A DNA stretch of 64,000 nucleotides from Kallipyga gabonensis. Lineage in GTDB: Bacteria; Bacillota; Clostridia; Tissierellales; Peptoniphilaceae. The stretch lies in assembly GCF_001286805.1 (NCBI RefSeq), contig NZ_CXYV01000002.1, forward strand, positions 372,001-436,000, written 5' to 3'. Below the pieces are notes generated by a model, which was given only the letters and a program-made list of their open reading frames with translations, had not been told where the DNA came from and ran no database searches. A program made the translations under genes and the position numbers. Of this stretch, positions 24,477 to 33,663 are shown one piece after another (the first letter of the stretch is position 1; each line of letters begins with the position of its first letter).

Positions 24477-25525
24477 TTGAAACAAAAAAAAAGATGAAAT
24501 TACCATTCGTTCCAGTACAGCGGAATATTTAACTTATATTGCCTCTGTTGGGGATCAACGGGACAGCATTGAGATGCGTTATGAGGATGAAAATATTTGG
24601 CTAACACAGAGGATGATGGCCGCTTTGTATGATGTGGATGTTCGTACTATTAATGAGCATATTAAAAAGATCTATTTTGATTCTGAACTTGATGAGAATT
24701 CAACTATCCGGGATTTCCGGATAGTTCAAACGGAAGGATCTCGTCAGGTGGCTCGTGATATAAAACACTATAATCTTCAAATGATTATTGCCGTTGGATT
24801 TAAAGTGAATAATGAACGTGCAGTACAGTTTCGCAAGTGGGCCAATGGTATTGTAAAAGATTACACCATTAAGGGCTGGGTTATGGACGATGAACGTTTG
24901 AAAAACGGTGGGTCTGTGCTTACTGTAGAGTATTTCGACCGCTTGCTTGAGCAGATTCGCGAAATCCGCCTATCTGAGCGTAGGTTTTATCAGAAGATAA
25001 CTGATATTTGATGCTACATCCCTTGACTATGATCGGTCCGCGAAAACAACGAAGCTATTCTTTGCTAAGGTACAGAATAAAATGCATTATGCAGTGCACG
25101 GCCATACAGCAGCAGAGTTGATTTACGAGCGTGCAAATGCAGATAAGCCTCATATGGGATTAACCACATGGGCGGCAGGGCCGAAAGGAAAGATTGTAAA
25201 AAGTGATGTTAGCGTGGCAAAAAATTACCTAAGTGAGCAAGAGATGCATTCACTGGAGCGAATTGTATCTGCTTATCTGGATTTGGCGGAGGATCGTGCT
25301 GAACGCCATATTCCAATGACGATGGAAGATTGGTCGAAGAGACTGGATTTATTTCTAATGGCCGATGACAGAGATGTCCTTCAGAATGCAGGTAAAATCA
25401 CAGCGAAGATTTCCAAGGCAAAAGCCGAAACTGAATTTGAAAAGTACCGAATTATTCAGGATCGATTATTTATGTCAGATTTTGATAAATACATACTGGA
25501 ATTGGAAGAGCATACAAAGAAGTAG
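24477..25525 (+). pseudogene. rhuM: RhuM family protein, frameshifted
   Basis: The parts together read as one RhuM protein: DEITIRSSTAEYLTY, YEDENIWLTQRMMAALYDVDVRTINEHI, QMIIAVGFKVNNERAVQFRKWAN, then GHTAAELIYERANADKPHMGLTTW and LSEQEMHSLERIVSAYLDLAEDRA. Two single-base shifts break it. A run of nine A (24484-24492) puts the TTG start, which has a good AGGAGGAG site, out of frame. An extra G near 25009 turns what would read DIYATSLDYDRS into a stop. The family often accompanies restriction systems and pathogenicity islands; its function is unclear. Confidence 0.85.
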
Positions 25526-25543
25526 CAATACCTCAATTCTTAG

Positions 25544-25592
25544 AAAAAGAGCCCGAGCTTGGATAGTTCTCCAAATTCCGAGCTCTTTTTTT
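25544..25592. terminator. Bidirectional terminator between rhuM relic and lipoprotein gene
   Basis: AAAAAGAGCCCGAGCTTGGA pairs imperfectly with TCCAAATTCCGAGCTCTTTT around a short loop, with a T-run on the plus strand and a T-run on the minus strand. The genes on both sides converge here. Confidence 0.7.
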
Positions 25593-26329
25593 CACTCTAC
25601 TTCTATATCGCTTTCTTCTTCAATTTCCATAAGTGGGGTGGATTCTTCCTCGCTCGATTCTTTGGGCTGGGATTCCTCGGGCGGCTTTTCCGGCTTGGTG
25701 GTCGGCTTACCCGGGCCGGATGAGGGAGTCTCCCCACTTTCCTCCGGATGGGAGGAAGATGCCGATGGGGTCGGCTGGCTGCTTTCTTGGGGCGGCTTGG
25801 CGGGCTTGGGGCTGGGGCTGGCGGGCCGGGCCGGGGCCGGTGGAGGCGTGTTGGCGGCGGTTTCTTCACCGGGCTCGAACAGGCCGGCTTTCGTCAGGAC
25901 GAGCTCCAATTCCACTTCGCTTTTGGGTTGGGAATAGCCGATGGTCCGGGTGGAACCATCGGGATATTTTTCCAGGTCCCGTGGGCCAAAGTGGACAATG
26001 GCGGGCTGGGCCCGGCGGATCACCTTCTCGGACAAGGCCTCCCGGAAGAGGTCCTTTCCGTCCTGGCTGGTGATCCGGAAGAGGACTTCCGACTGGCCGC
26101 GTTGGCCCATTTGAATAATTTTCATTTCACCGGGTTCAAGATGAGCATCGGCGACCGCATGGATGGGGTATTCTTCATCCTCGATTATTTTTTCCTCACG
26201 GACCTCCTTGCGAAGGGTTTGGAGAAGGTCTTGAGGAGGTTCAACTAAGTCGTATTTTTTTCCCGGGCTGCAGGAAGTAAGAAGGAGGCCACCCAGGCAG
26301 AGAATTACAAAGGAAGTACGTCGTTTCAT
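25592..26329 (-). CDS. G5-domain lipoprotein with proline-rich tail
   Basis: A 245-residue exported lipoprotein. The signal peptide ends in the lipobox LLTSC (Cys20). Residues about 40-125 (ending VIRRAQPAIVHFGPRDLEKY) fit a G5 domain: EKIIEDEEYPIHAVADAHLEPGEMKIIQMGQRGQ, then VLFRITSQDGKDLFREALSEKV. G5 domains occur in cell-wall proteins and bind glycans or zinc. The last 85 residues are a low-complexity Pro/Ser/Glu/Lys tail. Its GC content is high, like core genes. Confidence 0.75.
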   Translation of the reverse strand: MKRRTSFVILCLGGLLLTSCSPGKKYDLVEPPQDLLQTLRKEVREEKIIEDEEYPIHAVADAHLEPGEMKIIQMGQRGQSEVLFRITSQDGKDLFREALSEKVIRRAQPAIVHFGPRDLEKYPDGSTRTIGYSQPKSEVELELVLTKAGLFEPGEETAANTPPPAPARPASPSPKPAKPPQESSQPTPSASSSHPEESGETPSSGPGKPTTKPEKPPEESQPKESSEEESTPLMEIEEESDIEVE

Positions 26330-26551
26330 TGGGGACTCCGAAATCTATAGCAAAGGTAATAAAGGATCGATGGGCATAAAAGGCTTTCAAAGGGTATCAT
26401 CTCGTGTCTTTTTATCTTCTTTTGTTTCATTATAACCCAAAGGATGTCAAGAAATTTTGAGACCGGAGGAAGAAGAGGTTTTCCCCCAAAATAATTCCCC
26501 CTGCATTCGGTATAATAAAAGCATTGATAAAGCAGGGAAAGGGGGCGGGCC

Positions 26552-28930
26552 ATGGACCGGATCCGCATGGGCGTACGGACCTTAATTGAATATGTCATGC
26601 GGTCGGGAGATATTGATGGCCGCTACCGGTCCAACCAGAGGATGCAGGAAGGGATCCGGGCCCACCGGAGGATCCAGGACCAATATGGGAAGGGCTATTC
26701 TAAGGAAGTCATCTTCCGGGACCGGACGACCCTGGAGGGGATCGAATTCGATGTCGACGGCCGGGCGGACGGGGTCTTCGAGGGGAAAGATGAGGAGGGA
26801 AAAGATCAGGTCCTCATCGATGAGATCAAGTCGACGACCCGGCCCCTGGACAGCCTGGACGGGGAGGCCAACCCCCTACACTGGGCCCAGGCCAAGTGCT
26901 ATGCCCACTTCTACTGCAAGCAGCGGGACCGGGCCTCCATCGAAGTCCGGCTGACCTATGTCAATTTGGATGAGGACCTCCTCTACCGGACCTTCACCAA
27001 GACCTTCCAGAGGGAGGAACTGGAGGCCTTCTACCTGGACCTCCTGGGCCGCTACCTGGAATTCTCCCGCCTCCTGGTGGCCTGGAAGAAAAAGAGGGAC
27101 GGGTCCCTGGCCGGTTTTCCCTTCCCCTATGAGGACTTCCGTCCCGGCCAGCGGACCATGGCGGTGGGGGTCTACCAGACCATCGAAGAGGGCGGGGCTC
27201 TTTTTGTGGAGGCCCCCACGGGGATCGGGAAGACCATCTCCGCCCTCTATCCGGCCCTCCTGGCCATGCCTCGCCTGGGGGTCAAGAAGATTTTTTACCT
27301 GACCGCCCGGACCACCACCCAAAGGGAGCCCGCCCGGGCCATGGATAGGATGCGGGACCAGGGCCTCTGTATTAAGCAGGTGACCCTGACGGCCAAGTCC
27401 AAGATCTGCCTCAACGACAAGCTGGTCTGCGACCCCAACCACTGCCCCTATGCCAAGGGCCACTTCGACCGGGTCAATGCGGCCATCCTGGACCTCTTTC
27501 AAGCGGAGGATGGGATGGACCGGGCCACCATTACGGAATATGCAGAGAAGCACCGGGTCTGTCCCCACGAATTCCAGCTGGACATGACGGACTTCGCGGA
27601 CCTGGTCCTCTGCGACTACAACTATTTCTTTGACCCCCGGGTCTACCTCCGCCGGGCCTTCGACAGCGAGGACCCCACCACGGTGGTTCTGGTGGATGAG
27701 GCCCACAATCTGGTCGACCGGGGGCGGGATATGTATTCGGCGGAAATCTCCCGGGAGGCCCTCCACCGCCTGGCTGCCCTCTTCCGGGACAAGGCCAAGG
27801 AAAGCGAGGACAAGAAAAGCAAGGCAGTCGACCGGGCCATCGCCCGCAAGGCCGACCGGGCCGGCCGAGTCATGGAGGACTTCCACCAGGCCTTGGGCCA
27901 GCCGGACCAGGTGGCCACGGAGGAGAACCCGGAGGACTTCTACCTGGCCCTCAAGGGCCTGGCCCAGGCCATGGACCCCTATTTGGCCAAAGAGGGGGAT
28001 GATCCGGACTATGAGGAGGTCCGCCAGGCCTACTTTGACATCACTGCCTACACCAAGATTGACGACTGCCGGATGGAGGGCTTCCTCAACCTCCTGACCC
28101 TCCGCCAGGGGGACCTTTATTGGAAGATCCGCTGCATCGACCCGACCGACCTCCTCCAGGCTACGATCCGGAGGGTCAAGGCCGCCATCTTCTTCTCGGC
28201 CACCTTGTCTCCCATGGCCTTCTATGCCCGGCTTTTGGGCGGGGGAGAGTCCCCCCGGGTCCTTCACCTGGACTCCCCCTTCCCGCCCGACCACCTGGAC
28301 CTGGCCCAGGTCTCTCTGTCCACCCGCTACAAGGACCGGGACCGGACCATGGAGGACCTGACCGTCCTCCTCCACCACTTCTTGGAGGGGGAAGAGGCCG
28401 GGGGCAATGCCATGGTCTTCTTTCCCTCCTATGCCTACTTGAACCAGGTGGCTCGGGTCTACCGGGACCGCTTTGGTGAGGAGGTCCTGGTCCAGGACCC
28501 TGAAGCCGGTCACAAGGACCAGGAGGGGGTTCTGGCCCGCTATATGGAGGAAGAGGGCCTGGCGGGCTTCTTTGTCCTGGGCGGGCTTTTTGCCGAGGGG
28601 ATCGACCTGCCAGGCCTGGCCCTAACCCGGGTGGCTGTGGTATCGGTGGGTCTCCCCGGCCTTTCTTTTGAACAGGATGTGATCATGGACTACTTTAACG
28701 GGGATGGCCTTTCCGGCTTCGACTACGCCTATACCTTTCCCGGGATGAACCGGGTCCTCCAGGCGGCCGGACGCCTCATCCGGACGGAAACCGACCGGGG
28801 CCGGGTTCTCCTGGTGGACGACCGCTTTGCCCAGGCCCGCTACCGGGCCCTCTACCCCAGGCACTGGAAGGGAATGCGGTATTTCTCGAGGGTGGAAGAC
28901 TATATGAATGAGGAGAGGAAGGATCAATAA
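26552..28930 (+). CDS. DinG/XPD-type ATP-dependent DNA helicase with N-terminal PD-(D/E)XK nuclease domain
   Basis: The 792-residue protein starts with a nuclease-like domain: RADG (D73), VLIDEIKS (E91, K93) and HWAQAKCYAHFY, the core of a PD-(D/E)XK fold. The SF2 helicase follows with Walker A EAPTGIGKT (about 221-229), four cysteines of an Fe-S cluster (KICLNDKLVCDPNHC and RVC, about 286-337) and VDEAH (about 381-385). C-terminal motifs include FFSATLSP and the arginine-finger region NRVLQAAGRLIR. It likely repairs DNA. It overlaps rlmD by one base (TAATG). Confidence 0.87.
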   Translation: MDRIRMGVRTLIEYVMRSGDIDGRYRSNQRMQEGIRAHRRIQDQYGKGYSKEVIFRDRTTLEGIEFDVDGRADGVFEGKDEEGKDQVLIDEIKSTTRPLDSLDGEANPLHWAQAKCYAHFYCKQRDRASIEVRLTYVNLDEDLLYRTFTKTFQREELEAFYLDLLGRYLEFSRLLVAWKKKRDGSLAGFPFPYEDFRPGQRTMAVGVYQTIEEGGALFVEAPTGIGKTISALYPALLAMPRLGVKKIFYLTARTTTQREPARAMDRMRDQGLCIKQVTLTAKSKICLNDKLVCDPNHCPYAKGHFDRVNAAILDLFQAEDGMDRATITEYAEKHRVCPHEFQLDMTDFADLVLCDYNYFFDPRVYLRRAFDSEDPTTVVLVDEAHNLVDRGRDMYSAEISREALHRLAALFRDKAKESEDKKSKAVDRAIARKADRAGRVMEDFHQALGQPDQVATEENPEDFYLALKGLAQAMDPYLAKEGDDPDYEEVRQAYFDITAYTKIDDCRMEGFLNLLTLRQGDLYWKIRCIDPTDLLQATIRRVKAAIFFSATLSPMAFYARLLGGGESPRVLHLDSPFPPDHLDLAQVSLSTRYKDRDRTMEDLTVLLHHFLEGEEAGGNAMVFFPSYAYLNQVARVYRDRFGEEVLVQDPEAGHKDQEGVLARYMEEEGLAGFFVLGGLFAEGIDLPGLALTRVAVVSVGLPGLSFEQDVIMDYFNGDGLSGFDYAYTFPGMNRVLQAAGRLIRTETDRGRVLLVDDRFAQARYRALYPRHWKGMRYFSRVEDYMNEERKDQ

Positions 28931-30384
28931 TGGCGCGCAAAAAAGACGACATGGATGTAGTGATCGACCGAGTGGACTACCCCAACCGGGCCCGGGGCTT
29001 TAAGCTGGAGTCCATCGAAGAAAATGAGGCGGACCGCCTCCTGGAGATGGACTCCTATTATGACAAGAGGCCCCAGGGCCGACCCATCGTGGCCAAGGGC
29101 GGGATCCCGGGCCAGGTCTACCGGGCTAAGGGCAAGCGGGCCCGGGGGGAGGCCAAGGAAGTCCTCCTCCTGGACCTCCTCCGCCGGTCCCCCCTGGAGA
29201 CCCCTGCCCGCTGCCCCCACTTCGACCGATGCGGGGGTTGTGTCTACCAGACCCTGTCCTATGAGACGGAGCTCATGCTCAAGGGGGGCCAGATCCGCCG
29301 CCTCTTCCAGGAGGCCGGCCTGGACCTGGACATCCCCATCTACCGGTCCCCCCTCTATGAGGGGTACCGGAACAAAATGGAATACAGCTTTGGGGATGAG
29401 GTCAAGGAGGGCCCCCTGACCCTGGGTCTCCACCGGCCGGGCCATTTTTATGAGATTGTCCCCACCCCCTTCTGCAAAATCGTTCCGGAGGATATGAACA
29501 CCATCCGCCGGGCCAGCCAGGCCTTCTTCCGGGAAAAGGGGATTTCCTATTACCACAAATCCGCCCGCCAGGGAGCCCTCCGCCACCTGGTCCTCCGGAC
29601 CGCTATGCACACCGGCCAGATCATGGTCAACCTGGTCACCACGTCCGACCCCTCCATCAGTCCCGACCTCCTCCGGGACTATGTAGACCGCCTGACCCGC
29701 CTCCCTCTGACCTTTGACCTGGTTTCCGTCTTCCACACCCAAAATGACGCCGTGGCGGATGCCGTCATCCCGGAGAAGGTCACCCTCCTCTATGGCCAGG
29801 AGGAACTCCAGGAAAGCCTCATGGGCCTGACCTTCCACATCGGCCCCTTCTCCTTCTTCCAGCCCAATGTCTTTTCGGCGGAGAACCTCTATGCCAAGGC
29901 CATGGAATTCGCCGGCGACTTGACGGGCAAGACCGTCTATGACCTCTACTCCGGGACCGGGACCCTGACCCAGCTCATGGCCAAGCGGGCCCAGCGGGCC
30001 ATCGGGGTGGAGATCGTGGAAGAGGCCGTGGATAAGGCCCGGGAGACCGCCCAAGCCAATGGCCTGGCCAACGCCAAGTTCCTGGCCGGGGACGTCTTGG
30101 ACGAACTGGACCGCCTGGCCCAGTCCGAAGACCGACCGGACCTGATTATGATCGACCCGCCTCGGGAGGGAATCCACCCCAAGGCCCTGGAAAAGATGGT
30201 CGCCGCCGGACCAGACAAGATCGTTTACATCTCCTGCAACCCCCGGACCCAGGTCCGGGACCTTCAGCTCTTCATTCAGGGAGGTTACCGCCTGGTCAAG
30301 GGCCAGGCTTTTGACCAGTTTCCGAGGACCAAGCACGCGGAGACGGTATGTTTGATGGTGCGAGATCCGCGGAGCGCAGGCTGA
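28930..30384 (+). CDS. rlmD: 23S rRNA (uracil-1939-C5)-methyltransferase, RlmD/TrmA family
   Basis: SAM-dependent m5U methyltransferase of 484 residues. A TRAM-like N-terminus is followed by the Fe-S cysteines CPHFDRCGGC (from about residue 95), the SAM motif VYDLYSGTGTLTQLMAK, IMIDPPREGIHPKAL and the catalytic YISCNPRTQVRDL. The C-terminal KHAETVCLMVR is the usual family end, but here it is extended by DPRSAG, encoded by sequence that recurs at 40.1 kb as part of a repeat. The exact target (rRNA or tRNA) is inferred from family. Confidence 0.88.
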   Translation: MARKKDDMDVVIDRVDYPNRARGFKLESIEENEADRLLEMDSYYDKRPQGRPIVAKGGIPGQVYRAKGKRARGEAKEVLLLDLLRRSPLETPARCPHFDRCGGCVYQTLSYETELMLKGGQIRRLFQEAGLDLDIPIYRSPLYEGYRNKMEYSFGDEVKEGPLTLGLHRPGHFYEIVPTPFCKIVPEDMNTIRRASQAFFREKGISYYHKSARQGALRHLVLRTAMHTGQIMVNLVTTSDPSISPDLLRDYVDRLTRLPLTFDLVSVFHTQNDAVADAVIPEKVTLLYGQEELQESLMGLTFHIGPFSFFQPNVFSAENLYAKAMEFAGDLTGKTVYDLYSGTGTLTQLMAKRAQRAIGVEIVEEAVDKARETAQANGLANAKFLAGDVLDELDRLAQSEDRPDLIMIDPPREGIHPKALEKMVAAGPDKIVYISCNPRTQVRDLQLFIQGGYRLVKGQAFDQFPRTKHAETVCLMVRDPRSAG

Positions 30385-30660
30385 GGGGCCCGATGTAGTG
30401 GTGGTTTGGGGAAAAGGAGCAAACCACCACTCTTGTTTTGGGCGAGAAGTAGTGTTGGTTTGGGGAAAACGGCCAAACCACCACTATTGTTTTCGAGCCT
30501 AGGGTAGTGTTGGTTTTGAGAAATCAGCAAACCAACACTATTTTTTGCTCTAAACTACTCCCAAAGGTAGTGGTGATTCGTCAAAAAACACTAAACCAAC
30601 ACTATTGAGGTGGGAAAAGCATAGTGTTGATTCGCCAAAAAACGCCAAACCAACACGATA
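30350..30660. repeat. Composite repeat, copy 2: rlmD 3' end plus five tandem hairpins
   Basis: From the rlmD 3' end the sequence matches 40117 onward (TTTGATGGTGCGAGATCCGC versus TTTGATAGTGCGAGAGCTGC). It then runs into five successive hairpins with arms TAGTGGTGGTTTG/CAAACCACCACT, TAGTGTTGGTTTGG/CCAAACCACCACTA, TAGTGTTGGTTT/AAACCAACACTA, TAGTGGTGATTCG/AAACCAACACTA and TAGTGTTGATTCG/AAACCAACACGA. Arms of the first and third change together, which preserves pairing. A further 30 bases (GGCAAGCTGTCGACGG, about 30719-30734) recur after the toxin-antitoxin relic at 40.9 kb. Otherwise 30661-30950 holds nothing I can identify. Confidence 0.75.
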
Positions 30661-30965
30661 TGCGCCGGACAAGGCCCCAATTTTGATGGGACAAGAGCTA
30701 TGGAGGGTCGGTTAGGCGGCAAGCTGTCGACGGCGGAGGCGGTGGCACTTTTATTCAAACTTGTTATGATAAAAATCAAATGTGGAAATTGAGATGGATG
30801 AGCTTGGCTTGATCGGTGTCGAAAGCAAAGCGATTTATGCATAAAACAAGGAGAATATTTTAGAAAAACTCGATTTTAAAGGCTCCAACATAATTGCACA
30901 GATTAATAAAGTGTAGAATTGTACTGAGGGAGTATTAGAATAAATCGAAAGTGGAGATGAAAACG

Positions 30966-31379
30966 GTGAAAAAATATCTTGGAATAGCATTGTTTTTAAT
31001 AACTATTTTGTCATTAACTGCATGTGGTAGTAATAAAAAAATAAATCTACCAAAAGCCGAAGAAGTAAAAGAAATTGAAATGATGAAAAACACTTTAGAA
31101 GATCGTTTGAAAATTGAGAGTCAAGATGAAATATCGAGCATTATTGCAGATATTGAGGAAAACACCAATGATACCGGGAGGGAAAGTGTTAACGATCAAC
31201 CTACAAATATTAAGGATTATCTCATCATTAAATTCCATCACAAAAATGCAGAAGATAGTCCAAGCATAGCGTATTTATATAAAGAAAAAAATATTAGCTA
31301 TGTTGAACAGCCATATTCAGGTATTTGGAAATTAAGAGAAGATATCTTTGATAAAATCAGTGGCAACTTGATTAAATAA
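30966..31379 (+). CDS. DUF5301-like lipoprotein
   Basis: The product begins with a signal peptide (KKYLGIALFLITILSLTAC) ending in lipobox LTAC, so it is membrane-anchored outside the cell. The C-terminal half, with YLIIKFHHKNAEDSPSIAYLYKEKNISYVEQPYSGIWKL, resembles DUF5301. Starts at GTG 30951, ATG 30957 and GTG 30966 are possible; GGAG at 30953-30956 favours 30966. It is AT-rich, unlike rlmD just before it, and is the first gene of the repeat-bracketed island. Confidence 0.65.
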   Translation: MKKYLGIALFLITILSLTACGSNKKINLPKAEEVKEIEMMKNTLEDRLKIESQDEISSIIADIEENTNDTGRESVNDQPTNIKDYLIIKFHHKNAEDSPSIAYLYKEKNISYVEQPYSGIWKLREDIFDKISGNLIK

Positions 31380-31437
31380 TGATATTCAACCAAAACCAGT
31401 TAATCACTTGAATTAAATTTGGATAAATACTTGAATT

Positions 31438-31940
31438 AAAAACGGAGCAGTCTTAATTGAAGGACCTAAATGGTGTGGTAAGAGCACAACAGCAAAAGAA
31501 AAGGCGAAAAGTTTTATATCCATGGACCAACCTGATATGACGAGACAGTATCAGCAAATGGCAGAACTTTCTCCTAGTACTTTACTTGAAGGAGAAACTC
31601 CAAGACTCATTGATGAGTGGCGAATCGCACCTAATTTATGGAGAAAAGGCTAAGAGATTACTTAAATCCTATGCAAGACATGTAGGTACACAGAGTTCGC
31701 TTGAAACGATTAGGAAAGATATGTTAGCTAATCAATCAGATACATTTGATCAGGTAACCCTTTATTCTTACCTTGATGCTTAAAAAAATTTTTCGTGATA
31801 GAAGATTCTCCGGCATGGAATCCAAATTTAAGGTCGGAAACATCCATACGAACAACGGATACTAGATACTTTTCAGACCCATCCATAGATGCTGTAAAGT
31901 CGTTGTTTGAAGAATTTCTTAATAGCCTTATGCAAATAAA
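31438..31940 (+). pseudogene. DUF4143/AAA family ATPase, decayed remnant
   Basis: Fragments read in order as one ATPase. First comes GAVLIEGPKWCGKSTTAKE (Walker A), with ETPRLIDEWRIAPNLW (Walker B region). Next is LLKSYARHVGTQSSLETI with DTFDQVTLYSYLDA, then, after a frameshift, KKIFVIEDSPAWNPNLRS and IRTTDTRYFSDPSI. The sequence jumps from IAPNLWR straight to the RLLKSYARH part, so an internal segment is deleted as well. The family is of unknown function and is common in accessory DNA. Confidence 0.8.
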
Positions 31941-31960
31941 GAGCTATTGTGGGGGAAGCT

Positions 31961-32665
31961 ATGCGAGATAAATTCAAAAAAGTTTTAAATCAAGTTATTT
32001 CAGAATATGAATCAAATGAAAACATACTAGGATTGCTCTTATTTGGATCATTAGCTAAAGGAACGGAACACTCTAGAAGTGATATTGATTTGATTGCAAT
32101 AAGTGAAGAGACTGAAGATAAGACTACAAATAAGCTTTATGGGGATATAGCTGTCCAAACCATATGGAGAAGTAAAGAGGATTTTCGATTTAAAACATCG
32201 AAAAGAACGAGATTTACTCCTGCATCTAAAAGCTACAAGGTTTTAATTGATAAAGAATCTTGGATAAAAGAATTTTTGAAATCTGATATTGTTCAAAATA
32301 CTTGGAAAGAGCCACTTCCATTGACTGAAAGAGAAAAGCTATTAATGTCTACTGATTTTGCCTCAAGTTTAGACGCTATAAAAGGTTTAGATGAGCAGGG
32401 AAAACACATTGAAATAGAAATGTTTATTAATGATTACATATATTTAGGGTTAGAACTTCTTTATAATAACCGGAAATGGTTTATTAAGCCAAAAAAATAT
32501 ATTCTTGAAGATCTGAAAGTTAAATCACCTGAAGTATGGGATCTTGTAAGAGAAATATATTATTCTAAATCGGTTGATAATAGGTTAGGTAATTTTGAAA
32601 AATTTTATTTTAGAATTATTAAATCTATTGATCAGATTCAAAGAGAATATACTATCTATTGGTAA
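31961..32665 (+). CDS. Nucleotidyltransferase domain protein
   Basis: A 234-residue protein with a Pol-beta type nucleotidyltransferase core: LLLFGSLAKGTEHSRSDIDLIAI holds the GS and DxD motifs (third aspartate not assigned). The C-terminal half is helical (IEIEMFINDYIYLGLELLYNNR), like HEPN-type or kanamycin-nucleotidyltransferase C-termini. GGGGGAAG before ATG 31961 fixes the start; GTG 31949 is also in frame. It sits before a GNAT acetyltransferase. A drug-modifying or toxin-antitoxin role is possible, but nothing in the sequence decides. Confidence 0.7.
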   Translation: MRDKFKKVLNQVISEYESNENILGLLLFGSLAKGTEHSRSDIDLIAISEETEDKTTNKLYGDIAVQTIWRSKEDFRFKTSKRTRFTPASKSYKVLIDKESWIKEFLKSDIVQNTWKEPLPLTEREKLLMSTDFASSLDAIKGLDEQGKHIEIEMFINDYIYLGLELLYNNRKWFIKPKKYILEDLKVKSPEVWDLVREIYYSKSVDNRLGNFEKFYFRIIKSIDQIQREYTIYW

Positions 32666-32716
32666 AGAATATAAAGGAGTATAGTTAGGCCTTAACGGGA
32701 TAGTTTTTGGAGATGA

Positions 32717-33178
32717 ATGATGAAATATACTTTTGAGAGACTAAACAAAGATAATTTTAGCAAGTATTTTGATTATTTATTATTGGCTAGTACATTAGAA
32801 CCGGAACTGATGTGTTCCTCTGATATAAATAAAGAAGACCTTTATGAAAGGTTGGATGATGAATTAGTAAAAAGAAGCACTTCAATATTAGCTATGTATG
32901 ACGATAAAGTGGTCGGAAGAATAGAATATCATTTTTATTCATGTTTTCAGGATGGTTATAGAATATGCTATGTCGATTGGGTGTATGTATTACCGGAGAA
33001 TAGAAATAAAGGGATAGCAAAAGAGTTGTTTAATCAAATGACTAAAGATTGCGTTAGCCATAATATTGATGAAATTCGCTTAATAAGAGCTACTAATAAA
33101 AACGCAAACGACTTTTACGATAGTTTTCAATCTGCCAAGCTCTGTGATCTTCCATTTTTTATACAACATTTACATTAG
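32717..33178 (+). CDS. GNAT family N-acetyltransferase
   Basis: A 153-residue protein with the acetyl-CoA binding motif VYVLPENRNKGIAKELF (about residues 92-108), preceded by strand ILAMYDDKVVGRIEYHFY. The late part IDEIRLIRATNKNANDFYDSF is also typical. GGAG lies 6-8 bases before the first of two adjacent ATGs. It follows the nucleotidyltransferase by 51 bases. The substrate is unknown. Confidence 0.8.
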   Translation: MMKYTFERLNKDNFSKYFDYLLLASTLEPELMCSSDINKEDLYERLDDELVKRSTSILAMYDDKVVGRIEYHFYSCFQDGYRICYVDWVYVLPENRNKGIAKELFNQMTKDCVSHNIDEIRLIRATNKNANDFYDSFQSAKLCDLPFFIQHLH

Positions 33179-33207
33179 AAGATTTAGGTGTATCCGATAA
33201 GAGATCT

Positions 33208-33330
33208 AGCTTTTTGAGGATGCACTAAACGAGGTGCTCAATGCTTAAAGTCATCCTATCCAACCGCTTCGAGAAAGATTTGAGGCTTGCCCAAAAAAGG
33301 GGACTTGATCTTCGTCTCTTCAATCTCTAA
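33208..33330 (+). pseudogene. RelB/YafQ-type toxin-antitoxin relic
   Basis: An antitoxin tail (EDALNEVLNA, stop near 33247) overlaps a toxin start at 33241 that reads MLKVILSNRFEKDLRLAQKR and ends after 29 residues. YafQ toxins begin just this way (S-x-RF-KDL-x-KRG-DL) but have about 90 residues. Both genes are therefore remnants. Confidence 0.65.
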
Positions 33331-33357
33331 AGTCACTCCTTGCGGGGTGGCTTTTTT
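33330..33357 (+). terminator. Rho-independent terminator
   Basis: AAAGTCACTCC pairs with GGGGTGGCTTT (including G-T pairs) around loop TTGC, followed by TTTTTT. It directly follows the toxin relic stop. Confidence 0.75.
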
Positions 33358-33465
33358 GTTATACCCATGTTCGCCCATAAGTGTTGTAATTCTCGAATGG
33401 CACTCACGACATGGATATGAAGAGGCCTTAAACATATGTACTAAAGGTGGCAATAATTCTAACTA

Positions 33466-33510
33466 TTGAAAATGAACATCAACAGAAATATAATGTTAGC
33501 ATAAGCTAAC
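33466..33510 (+). promoter_or_regulatory. Promoter with TetR-type operator before the hydrolase operon
   Basis: TTGAAA (33466-33471) and a perfect TATAAT (33489-33494) are 17 bases apart. Immediately after, GTTAGCATAAGCTAAC (33495-33510) forms an inverted repeat of the form GTTAG-N7-TAAC. It overlaps the transcription start, where a repressor would block initiation. The same form occurs at 35868, 36528 and 42552. The leader to the hydrolase ATG is about 160 bases with nothing else recognised. Confidence 0.75.
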
Positions 33511-33663
33511 GAAAGAAGCGGATGCGTATGCGATAATTCCTAAGGGAGGAGCGGGGCGTAAGCCATTTCAGGTGATAGGGAATGAAGCGAAGTGATAAGG
33601 ATCATTTCTAGACAGTGATTTGGCGAATTGGGATTAACGGATTACATAATGGAGTAAAATAAA

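Noticed and set aside
26876-28513. 545-codon open frame antisense to the helicase gene
   Set aside because: It has low-complexity Gly/Val/Leu/Asp composition from the GC-rich codon bias of the sense gene, no ribosome binding site and no family resemblance. The sense frame carries every helicase motif.
28924-30336. 470-codon open frame antisense to rlmD
   Set aside because: Mirror of the GC-rich sense gene; composition is a shadow of rlmD codons and no motif is seen.
30390-30660. Possible CRISPR array
   Set aside because: Units repeat, but they are alternating inverted hairpins with variable arms and short linkers. There are no constant direct repeats with unique spacers and no cas genes nearby.
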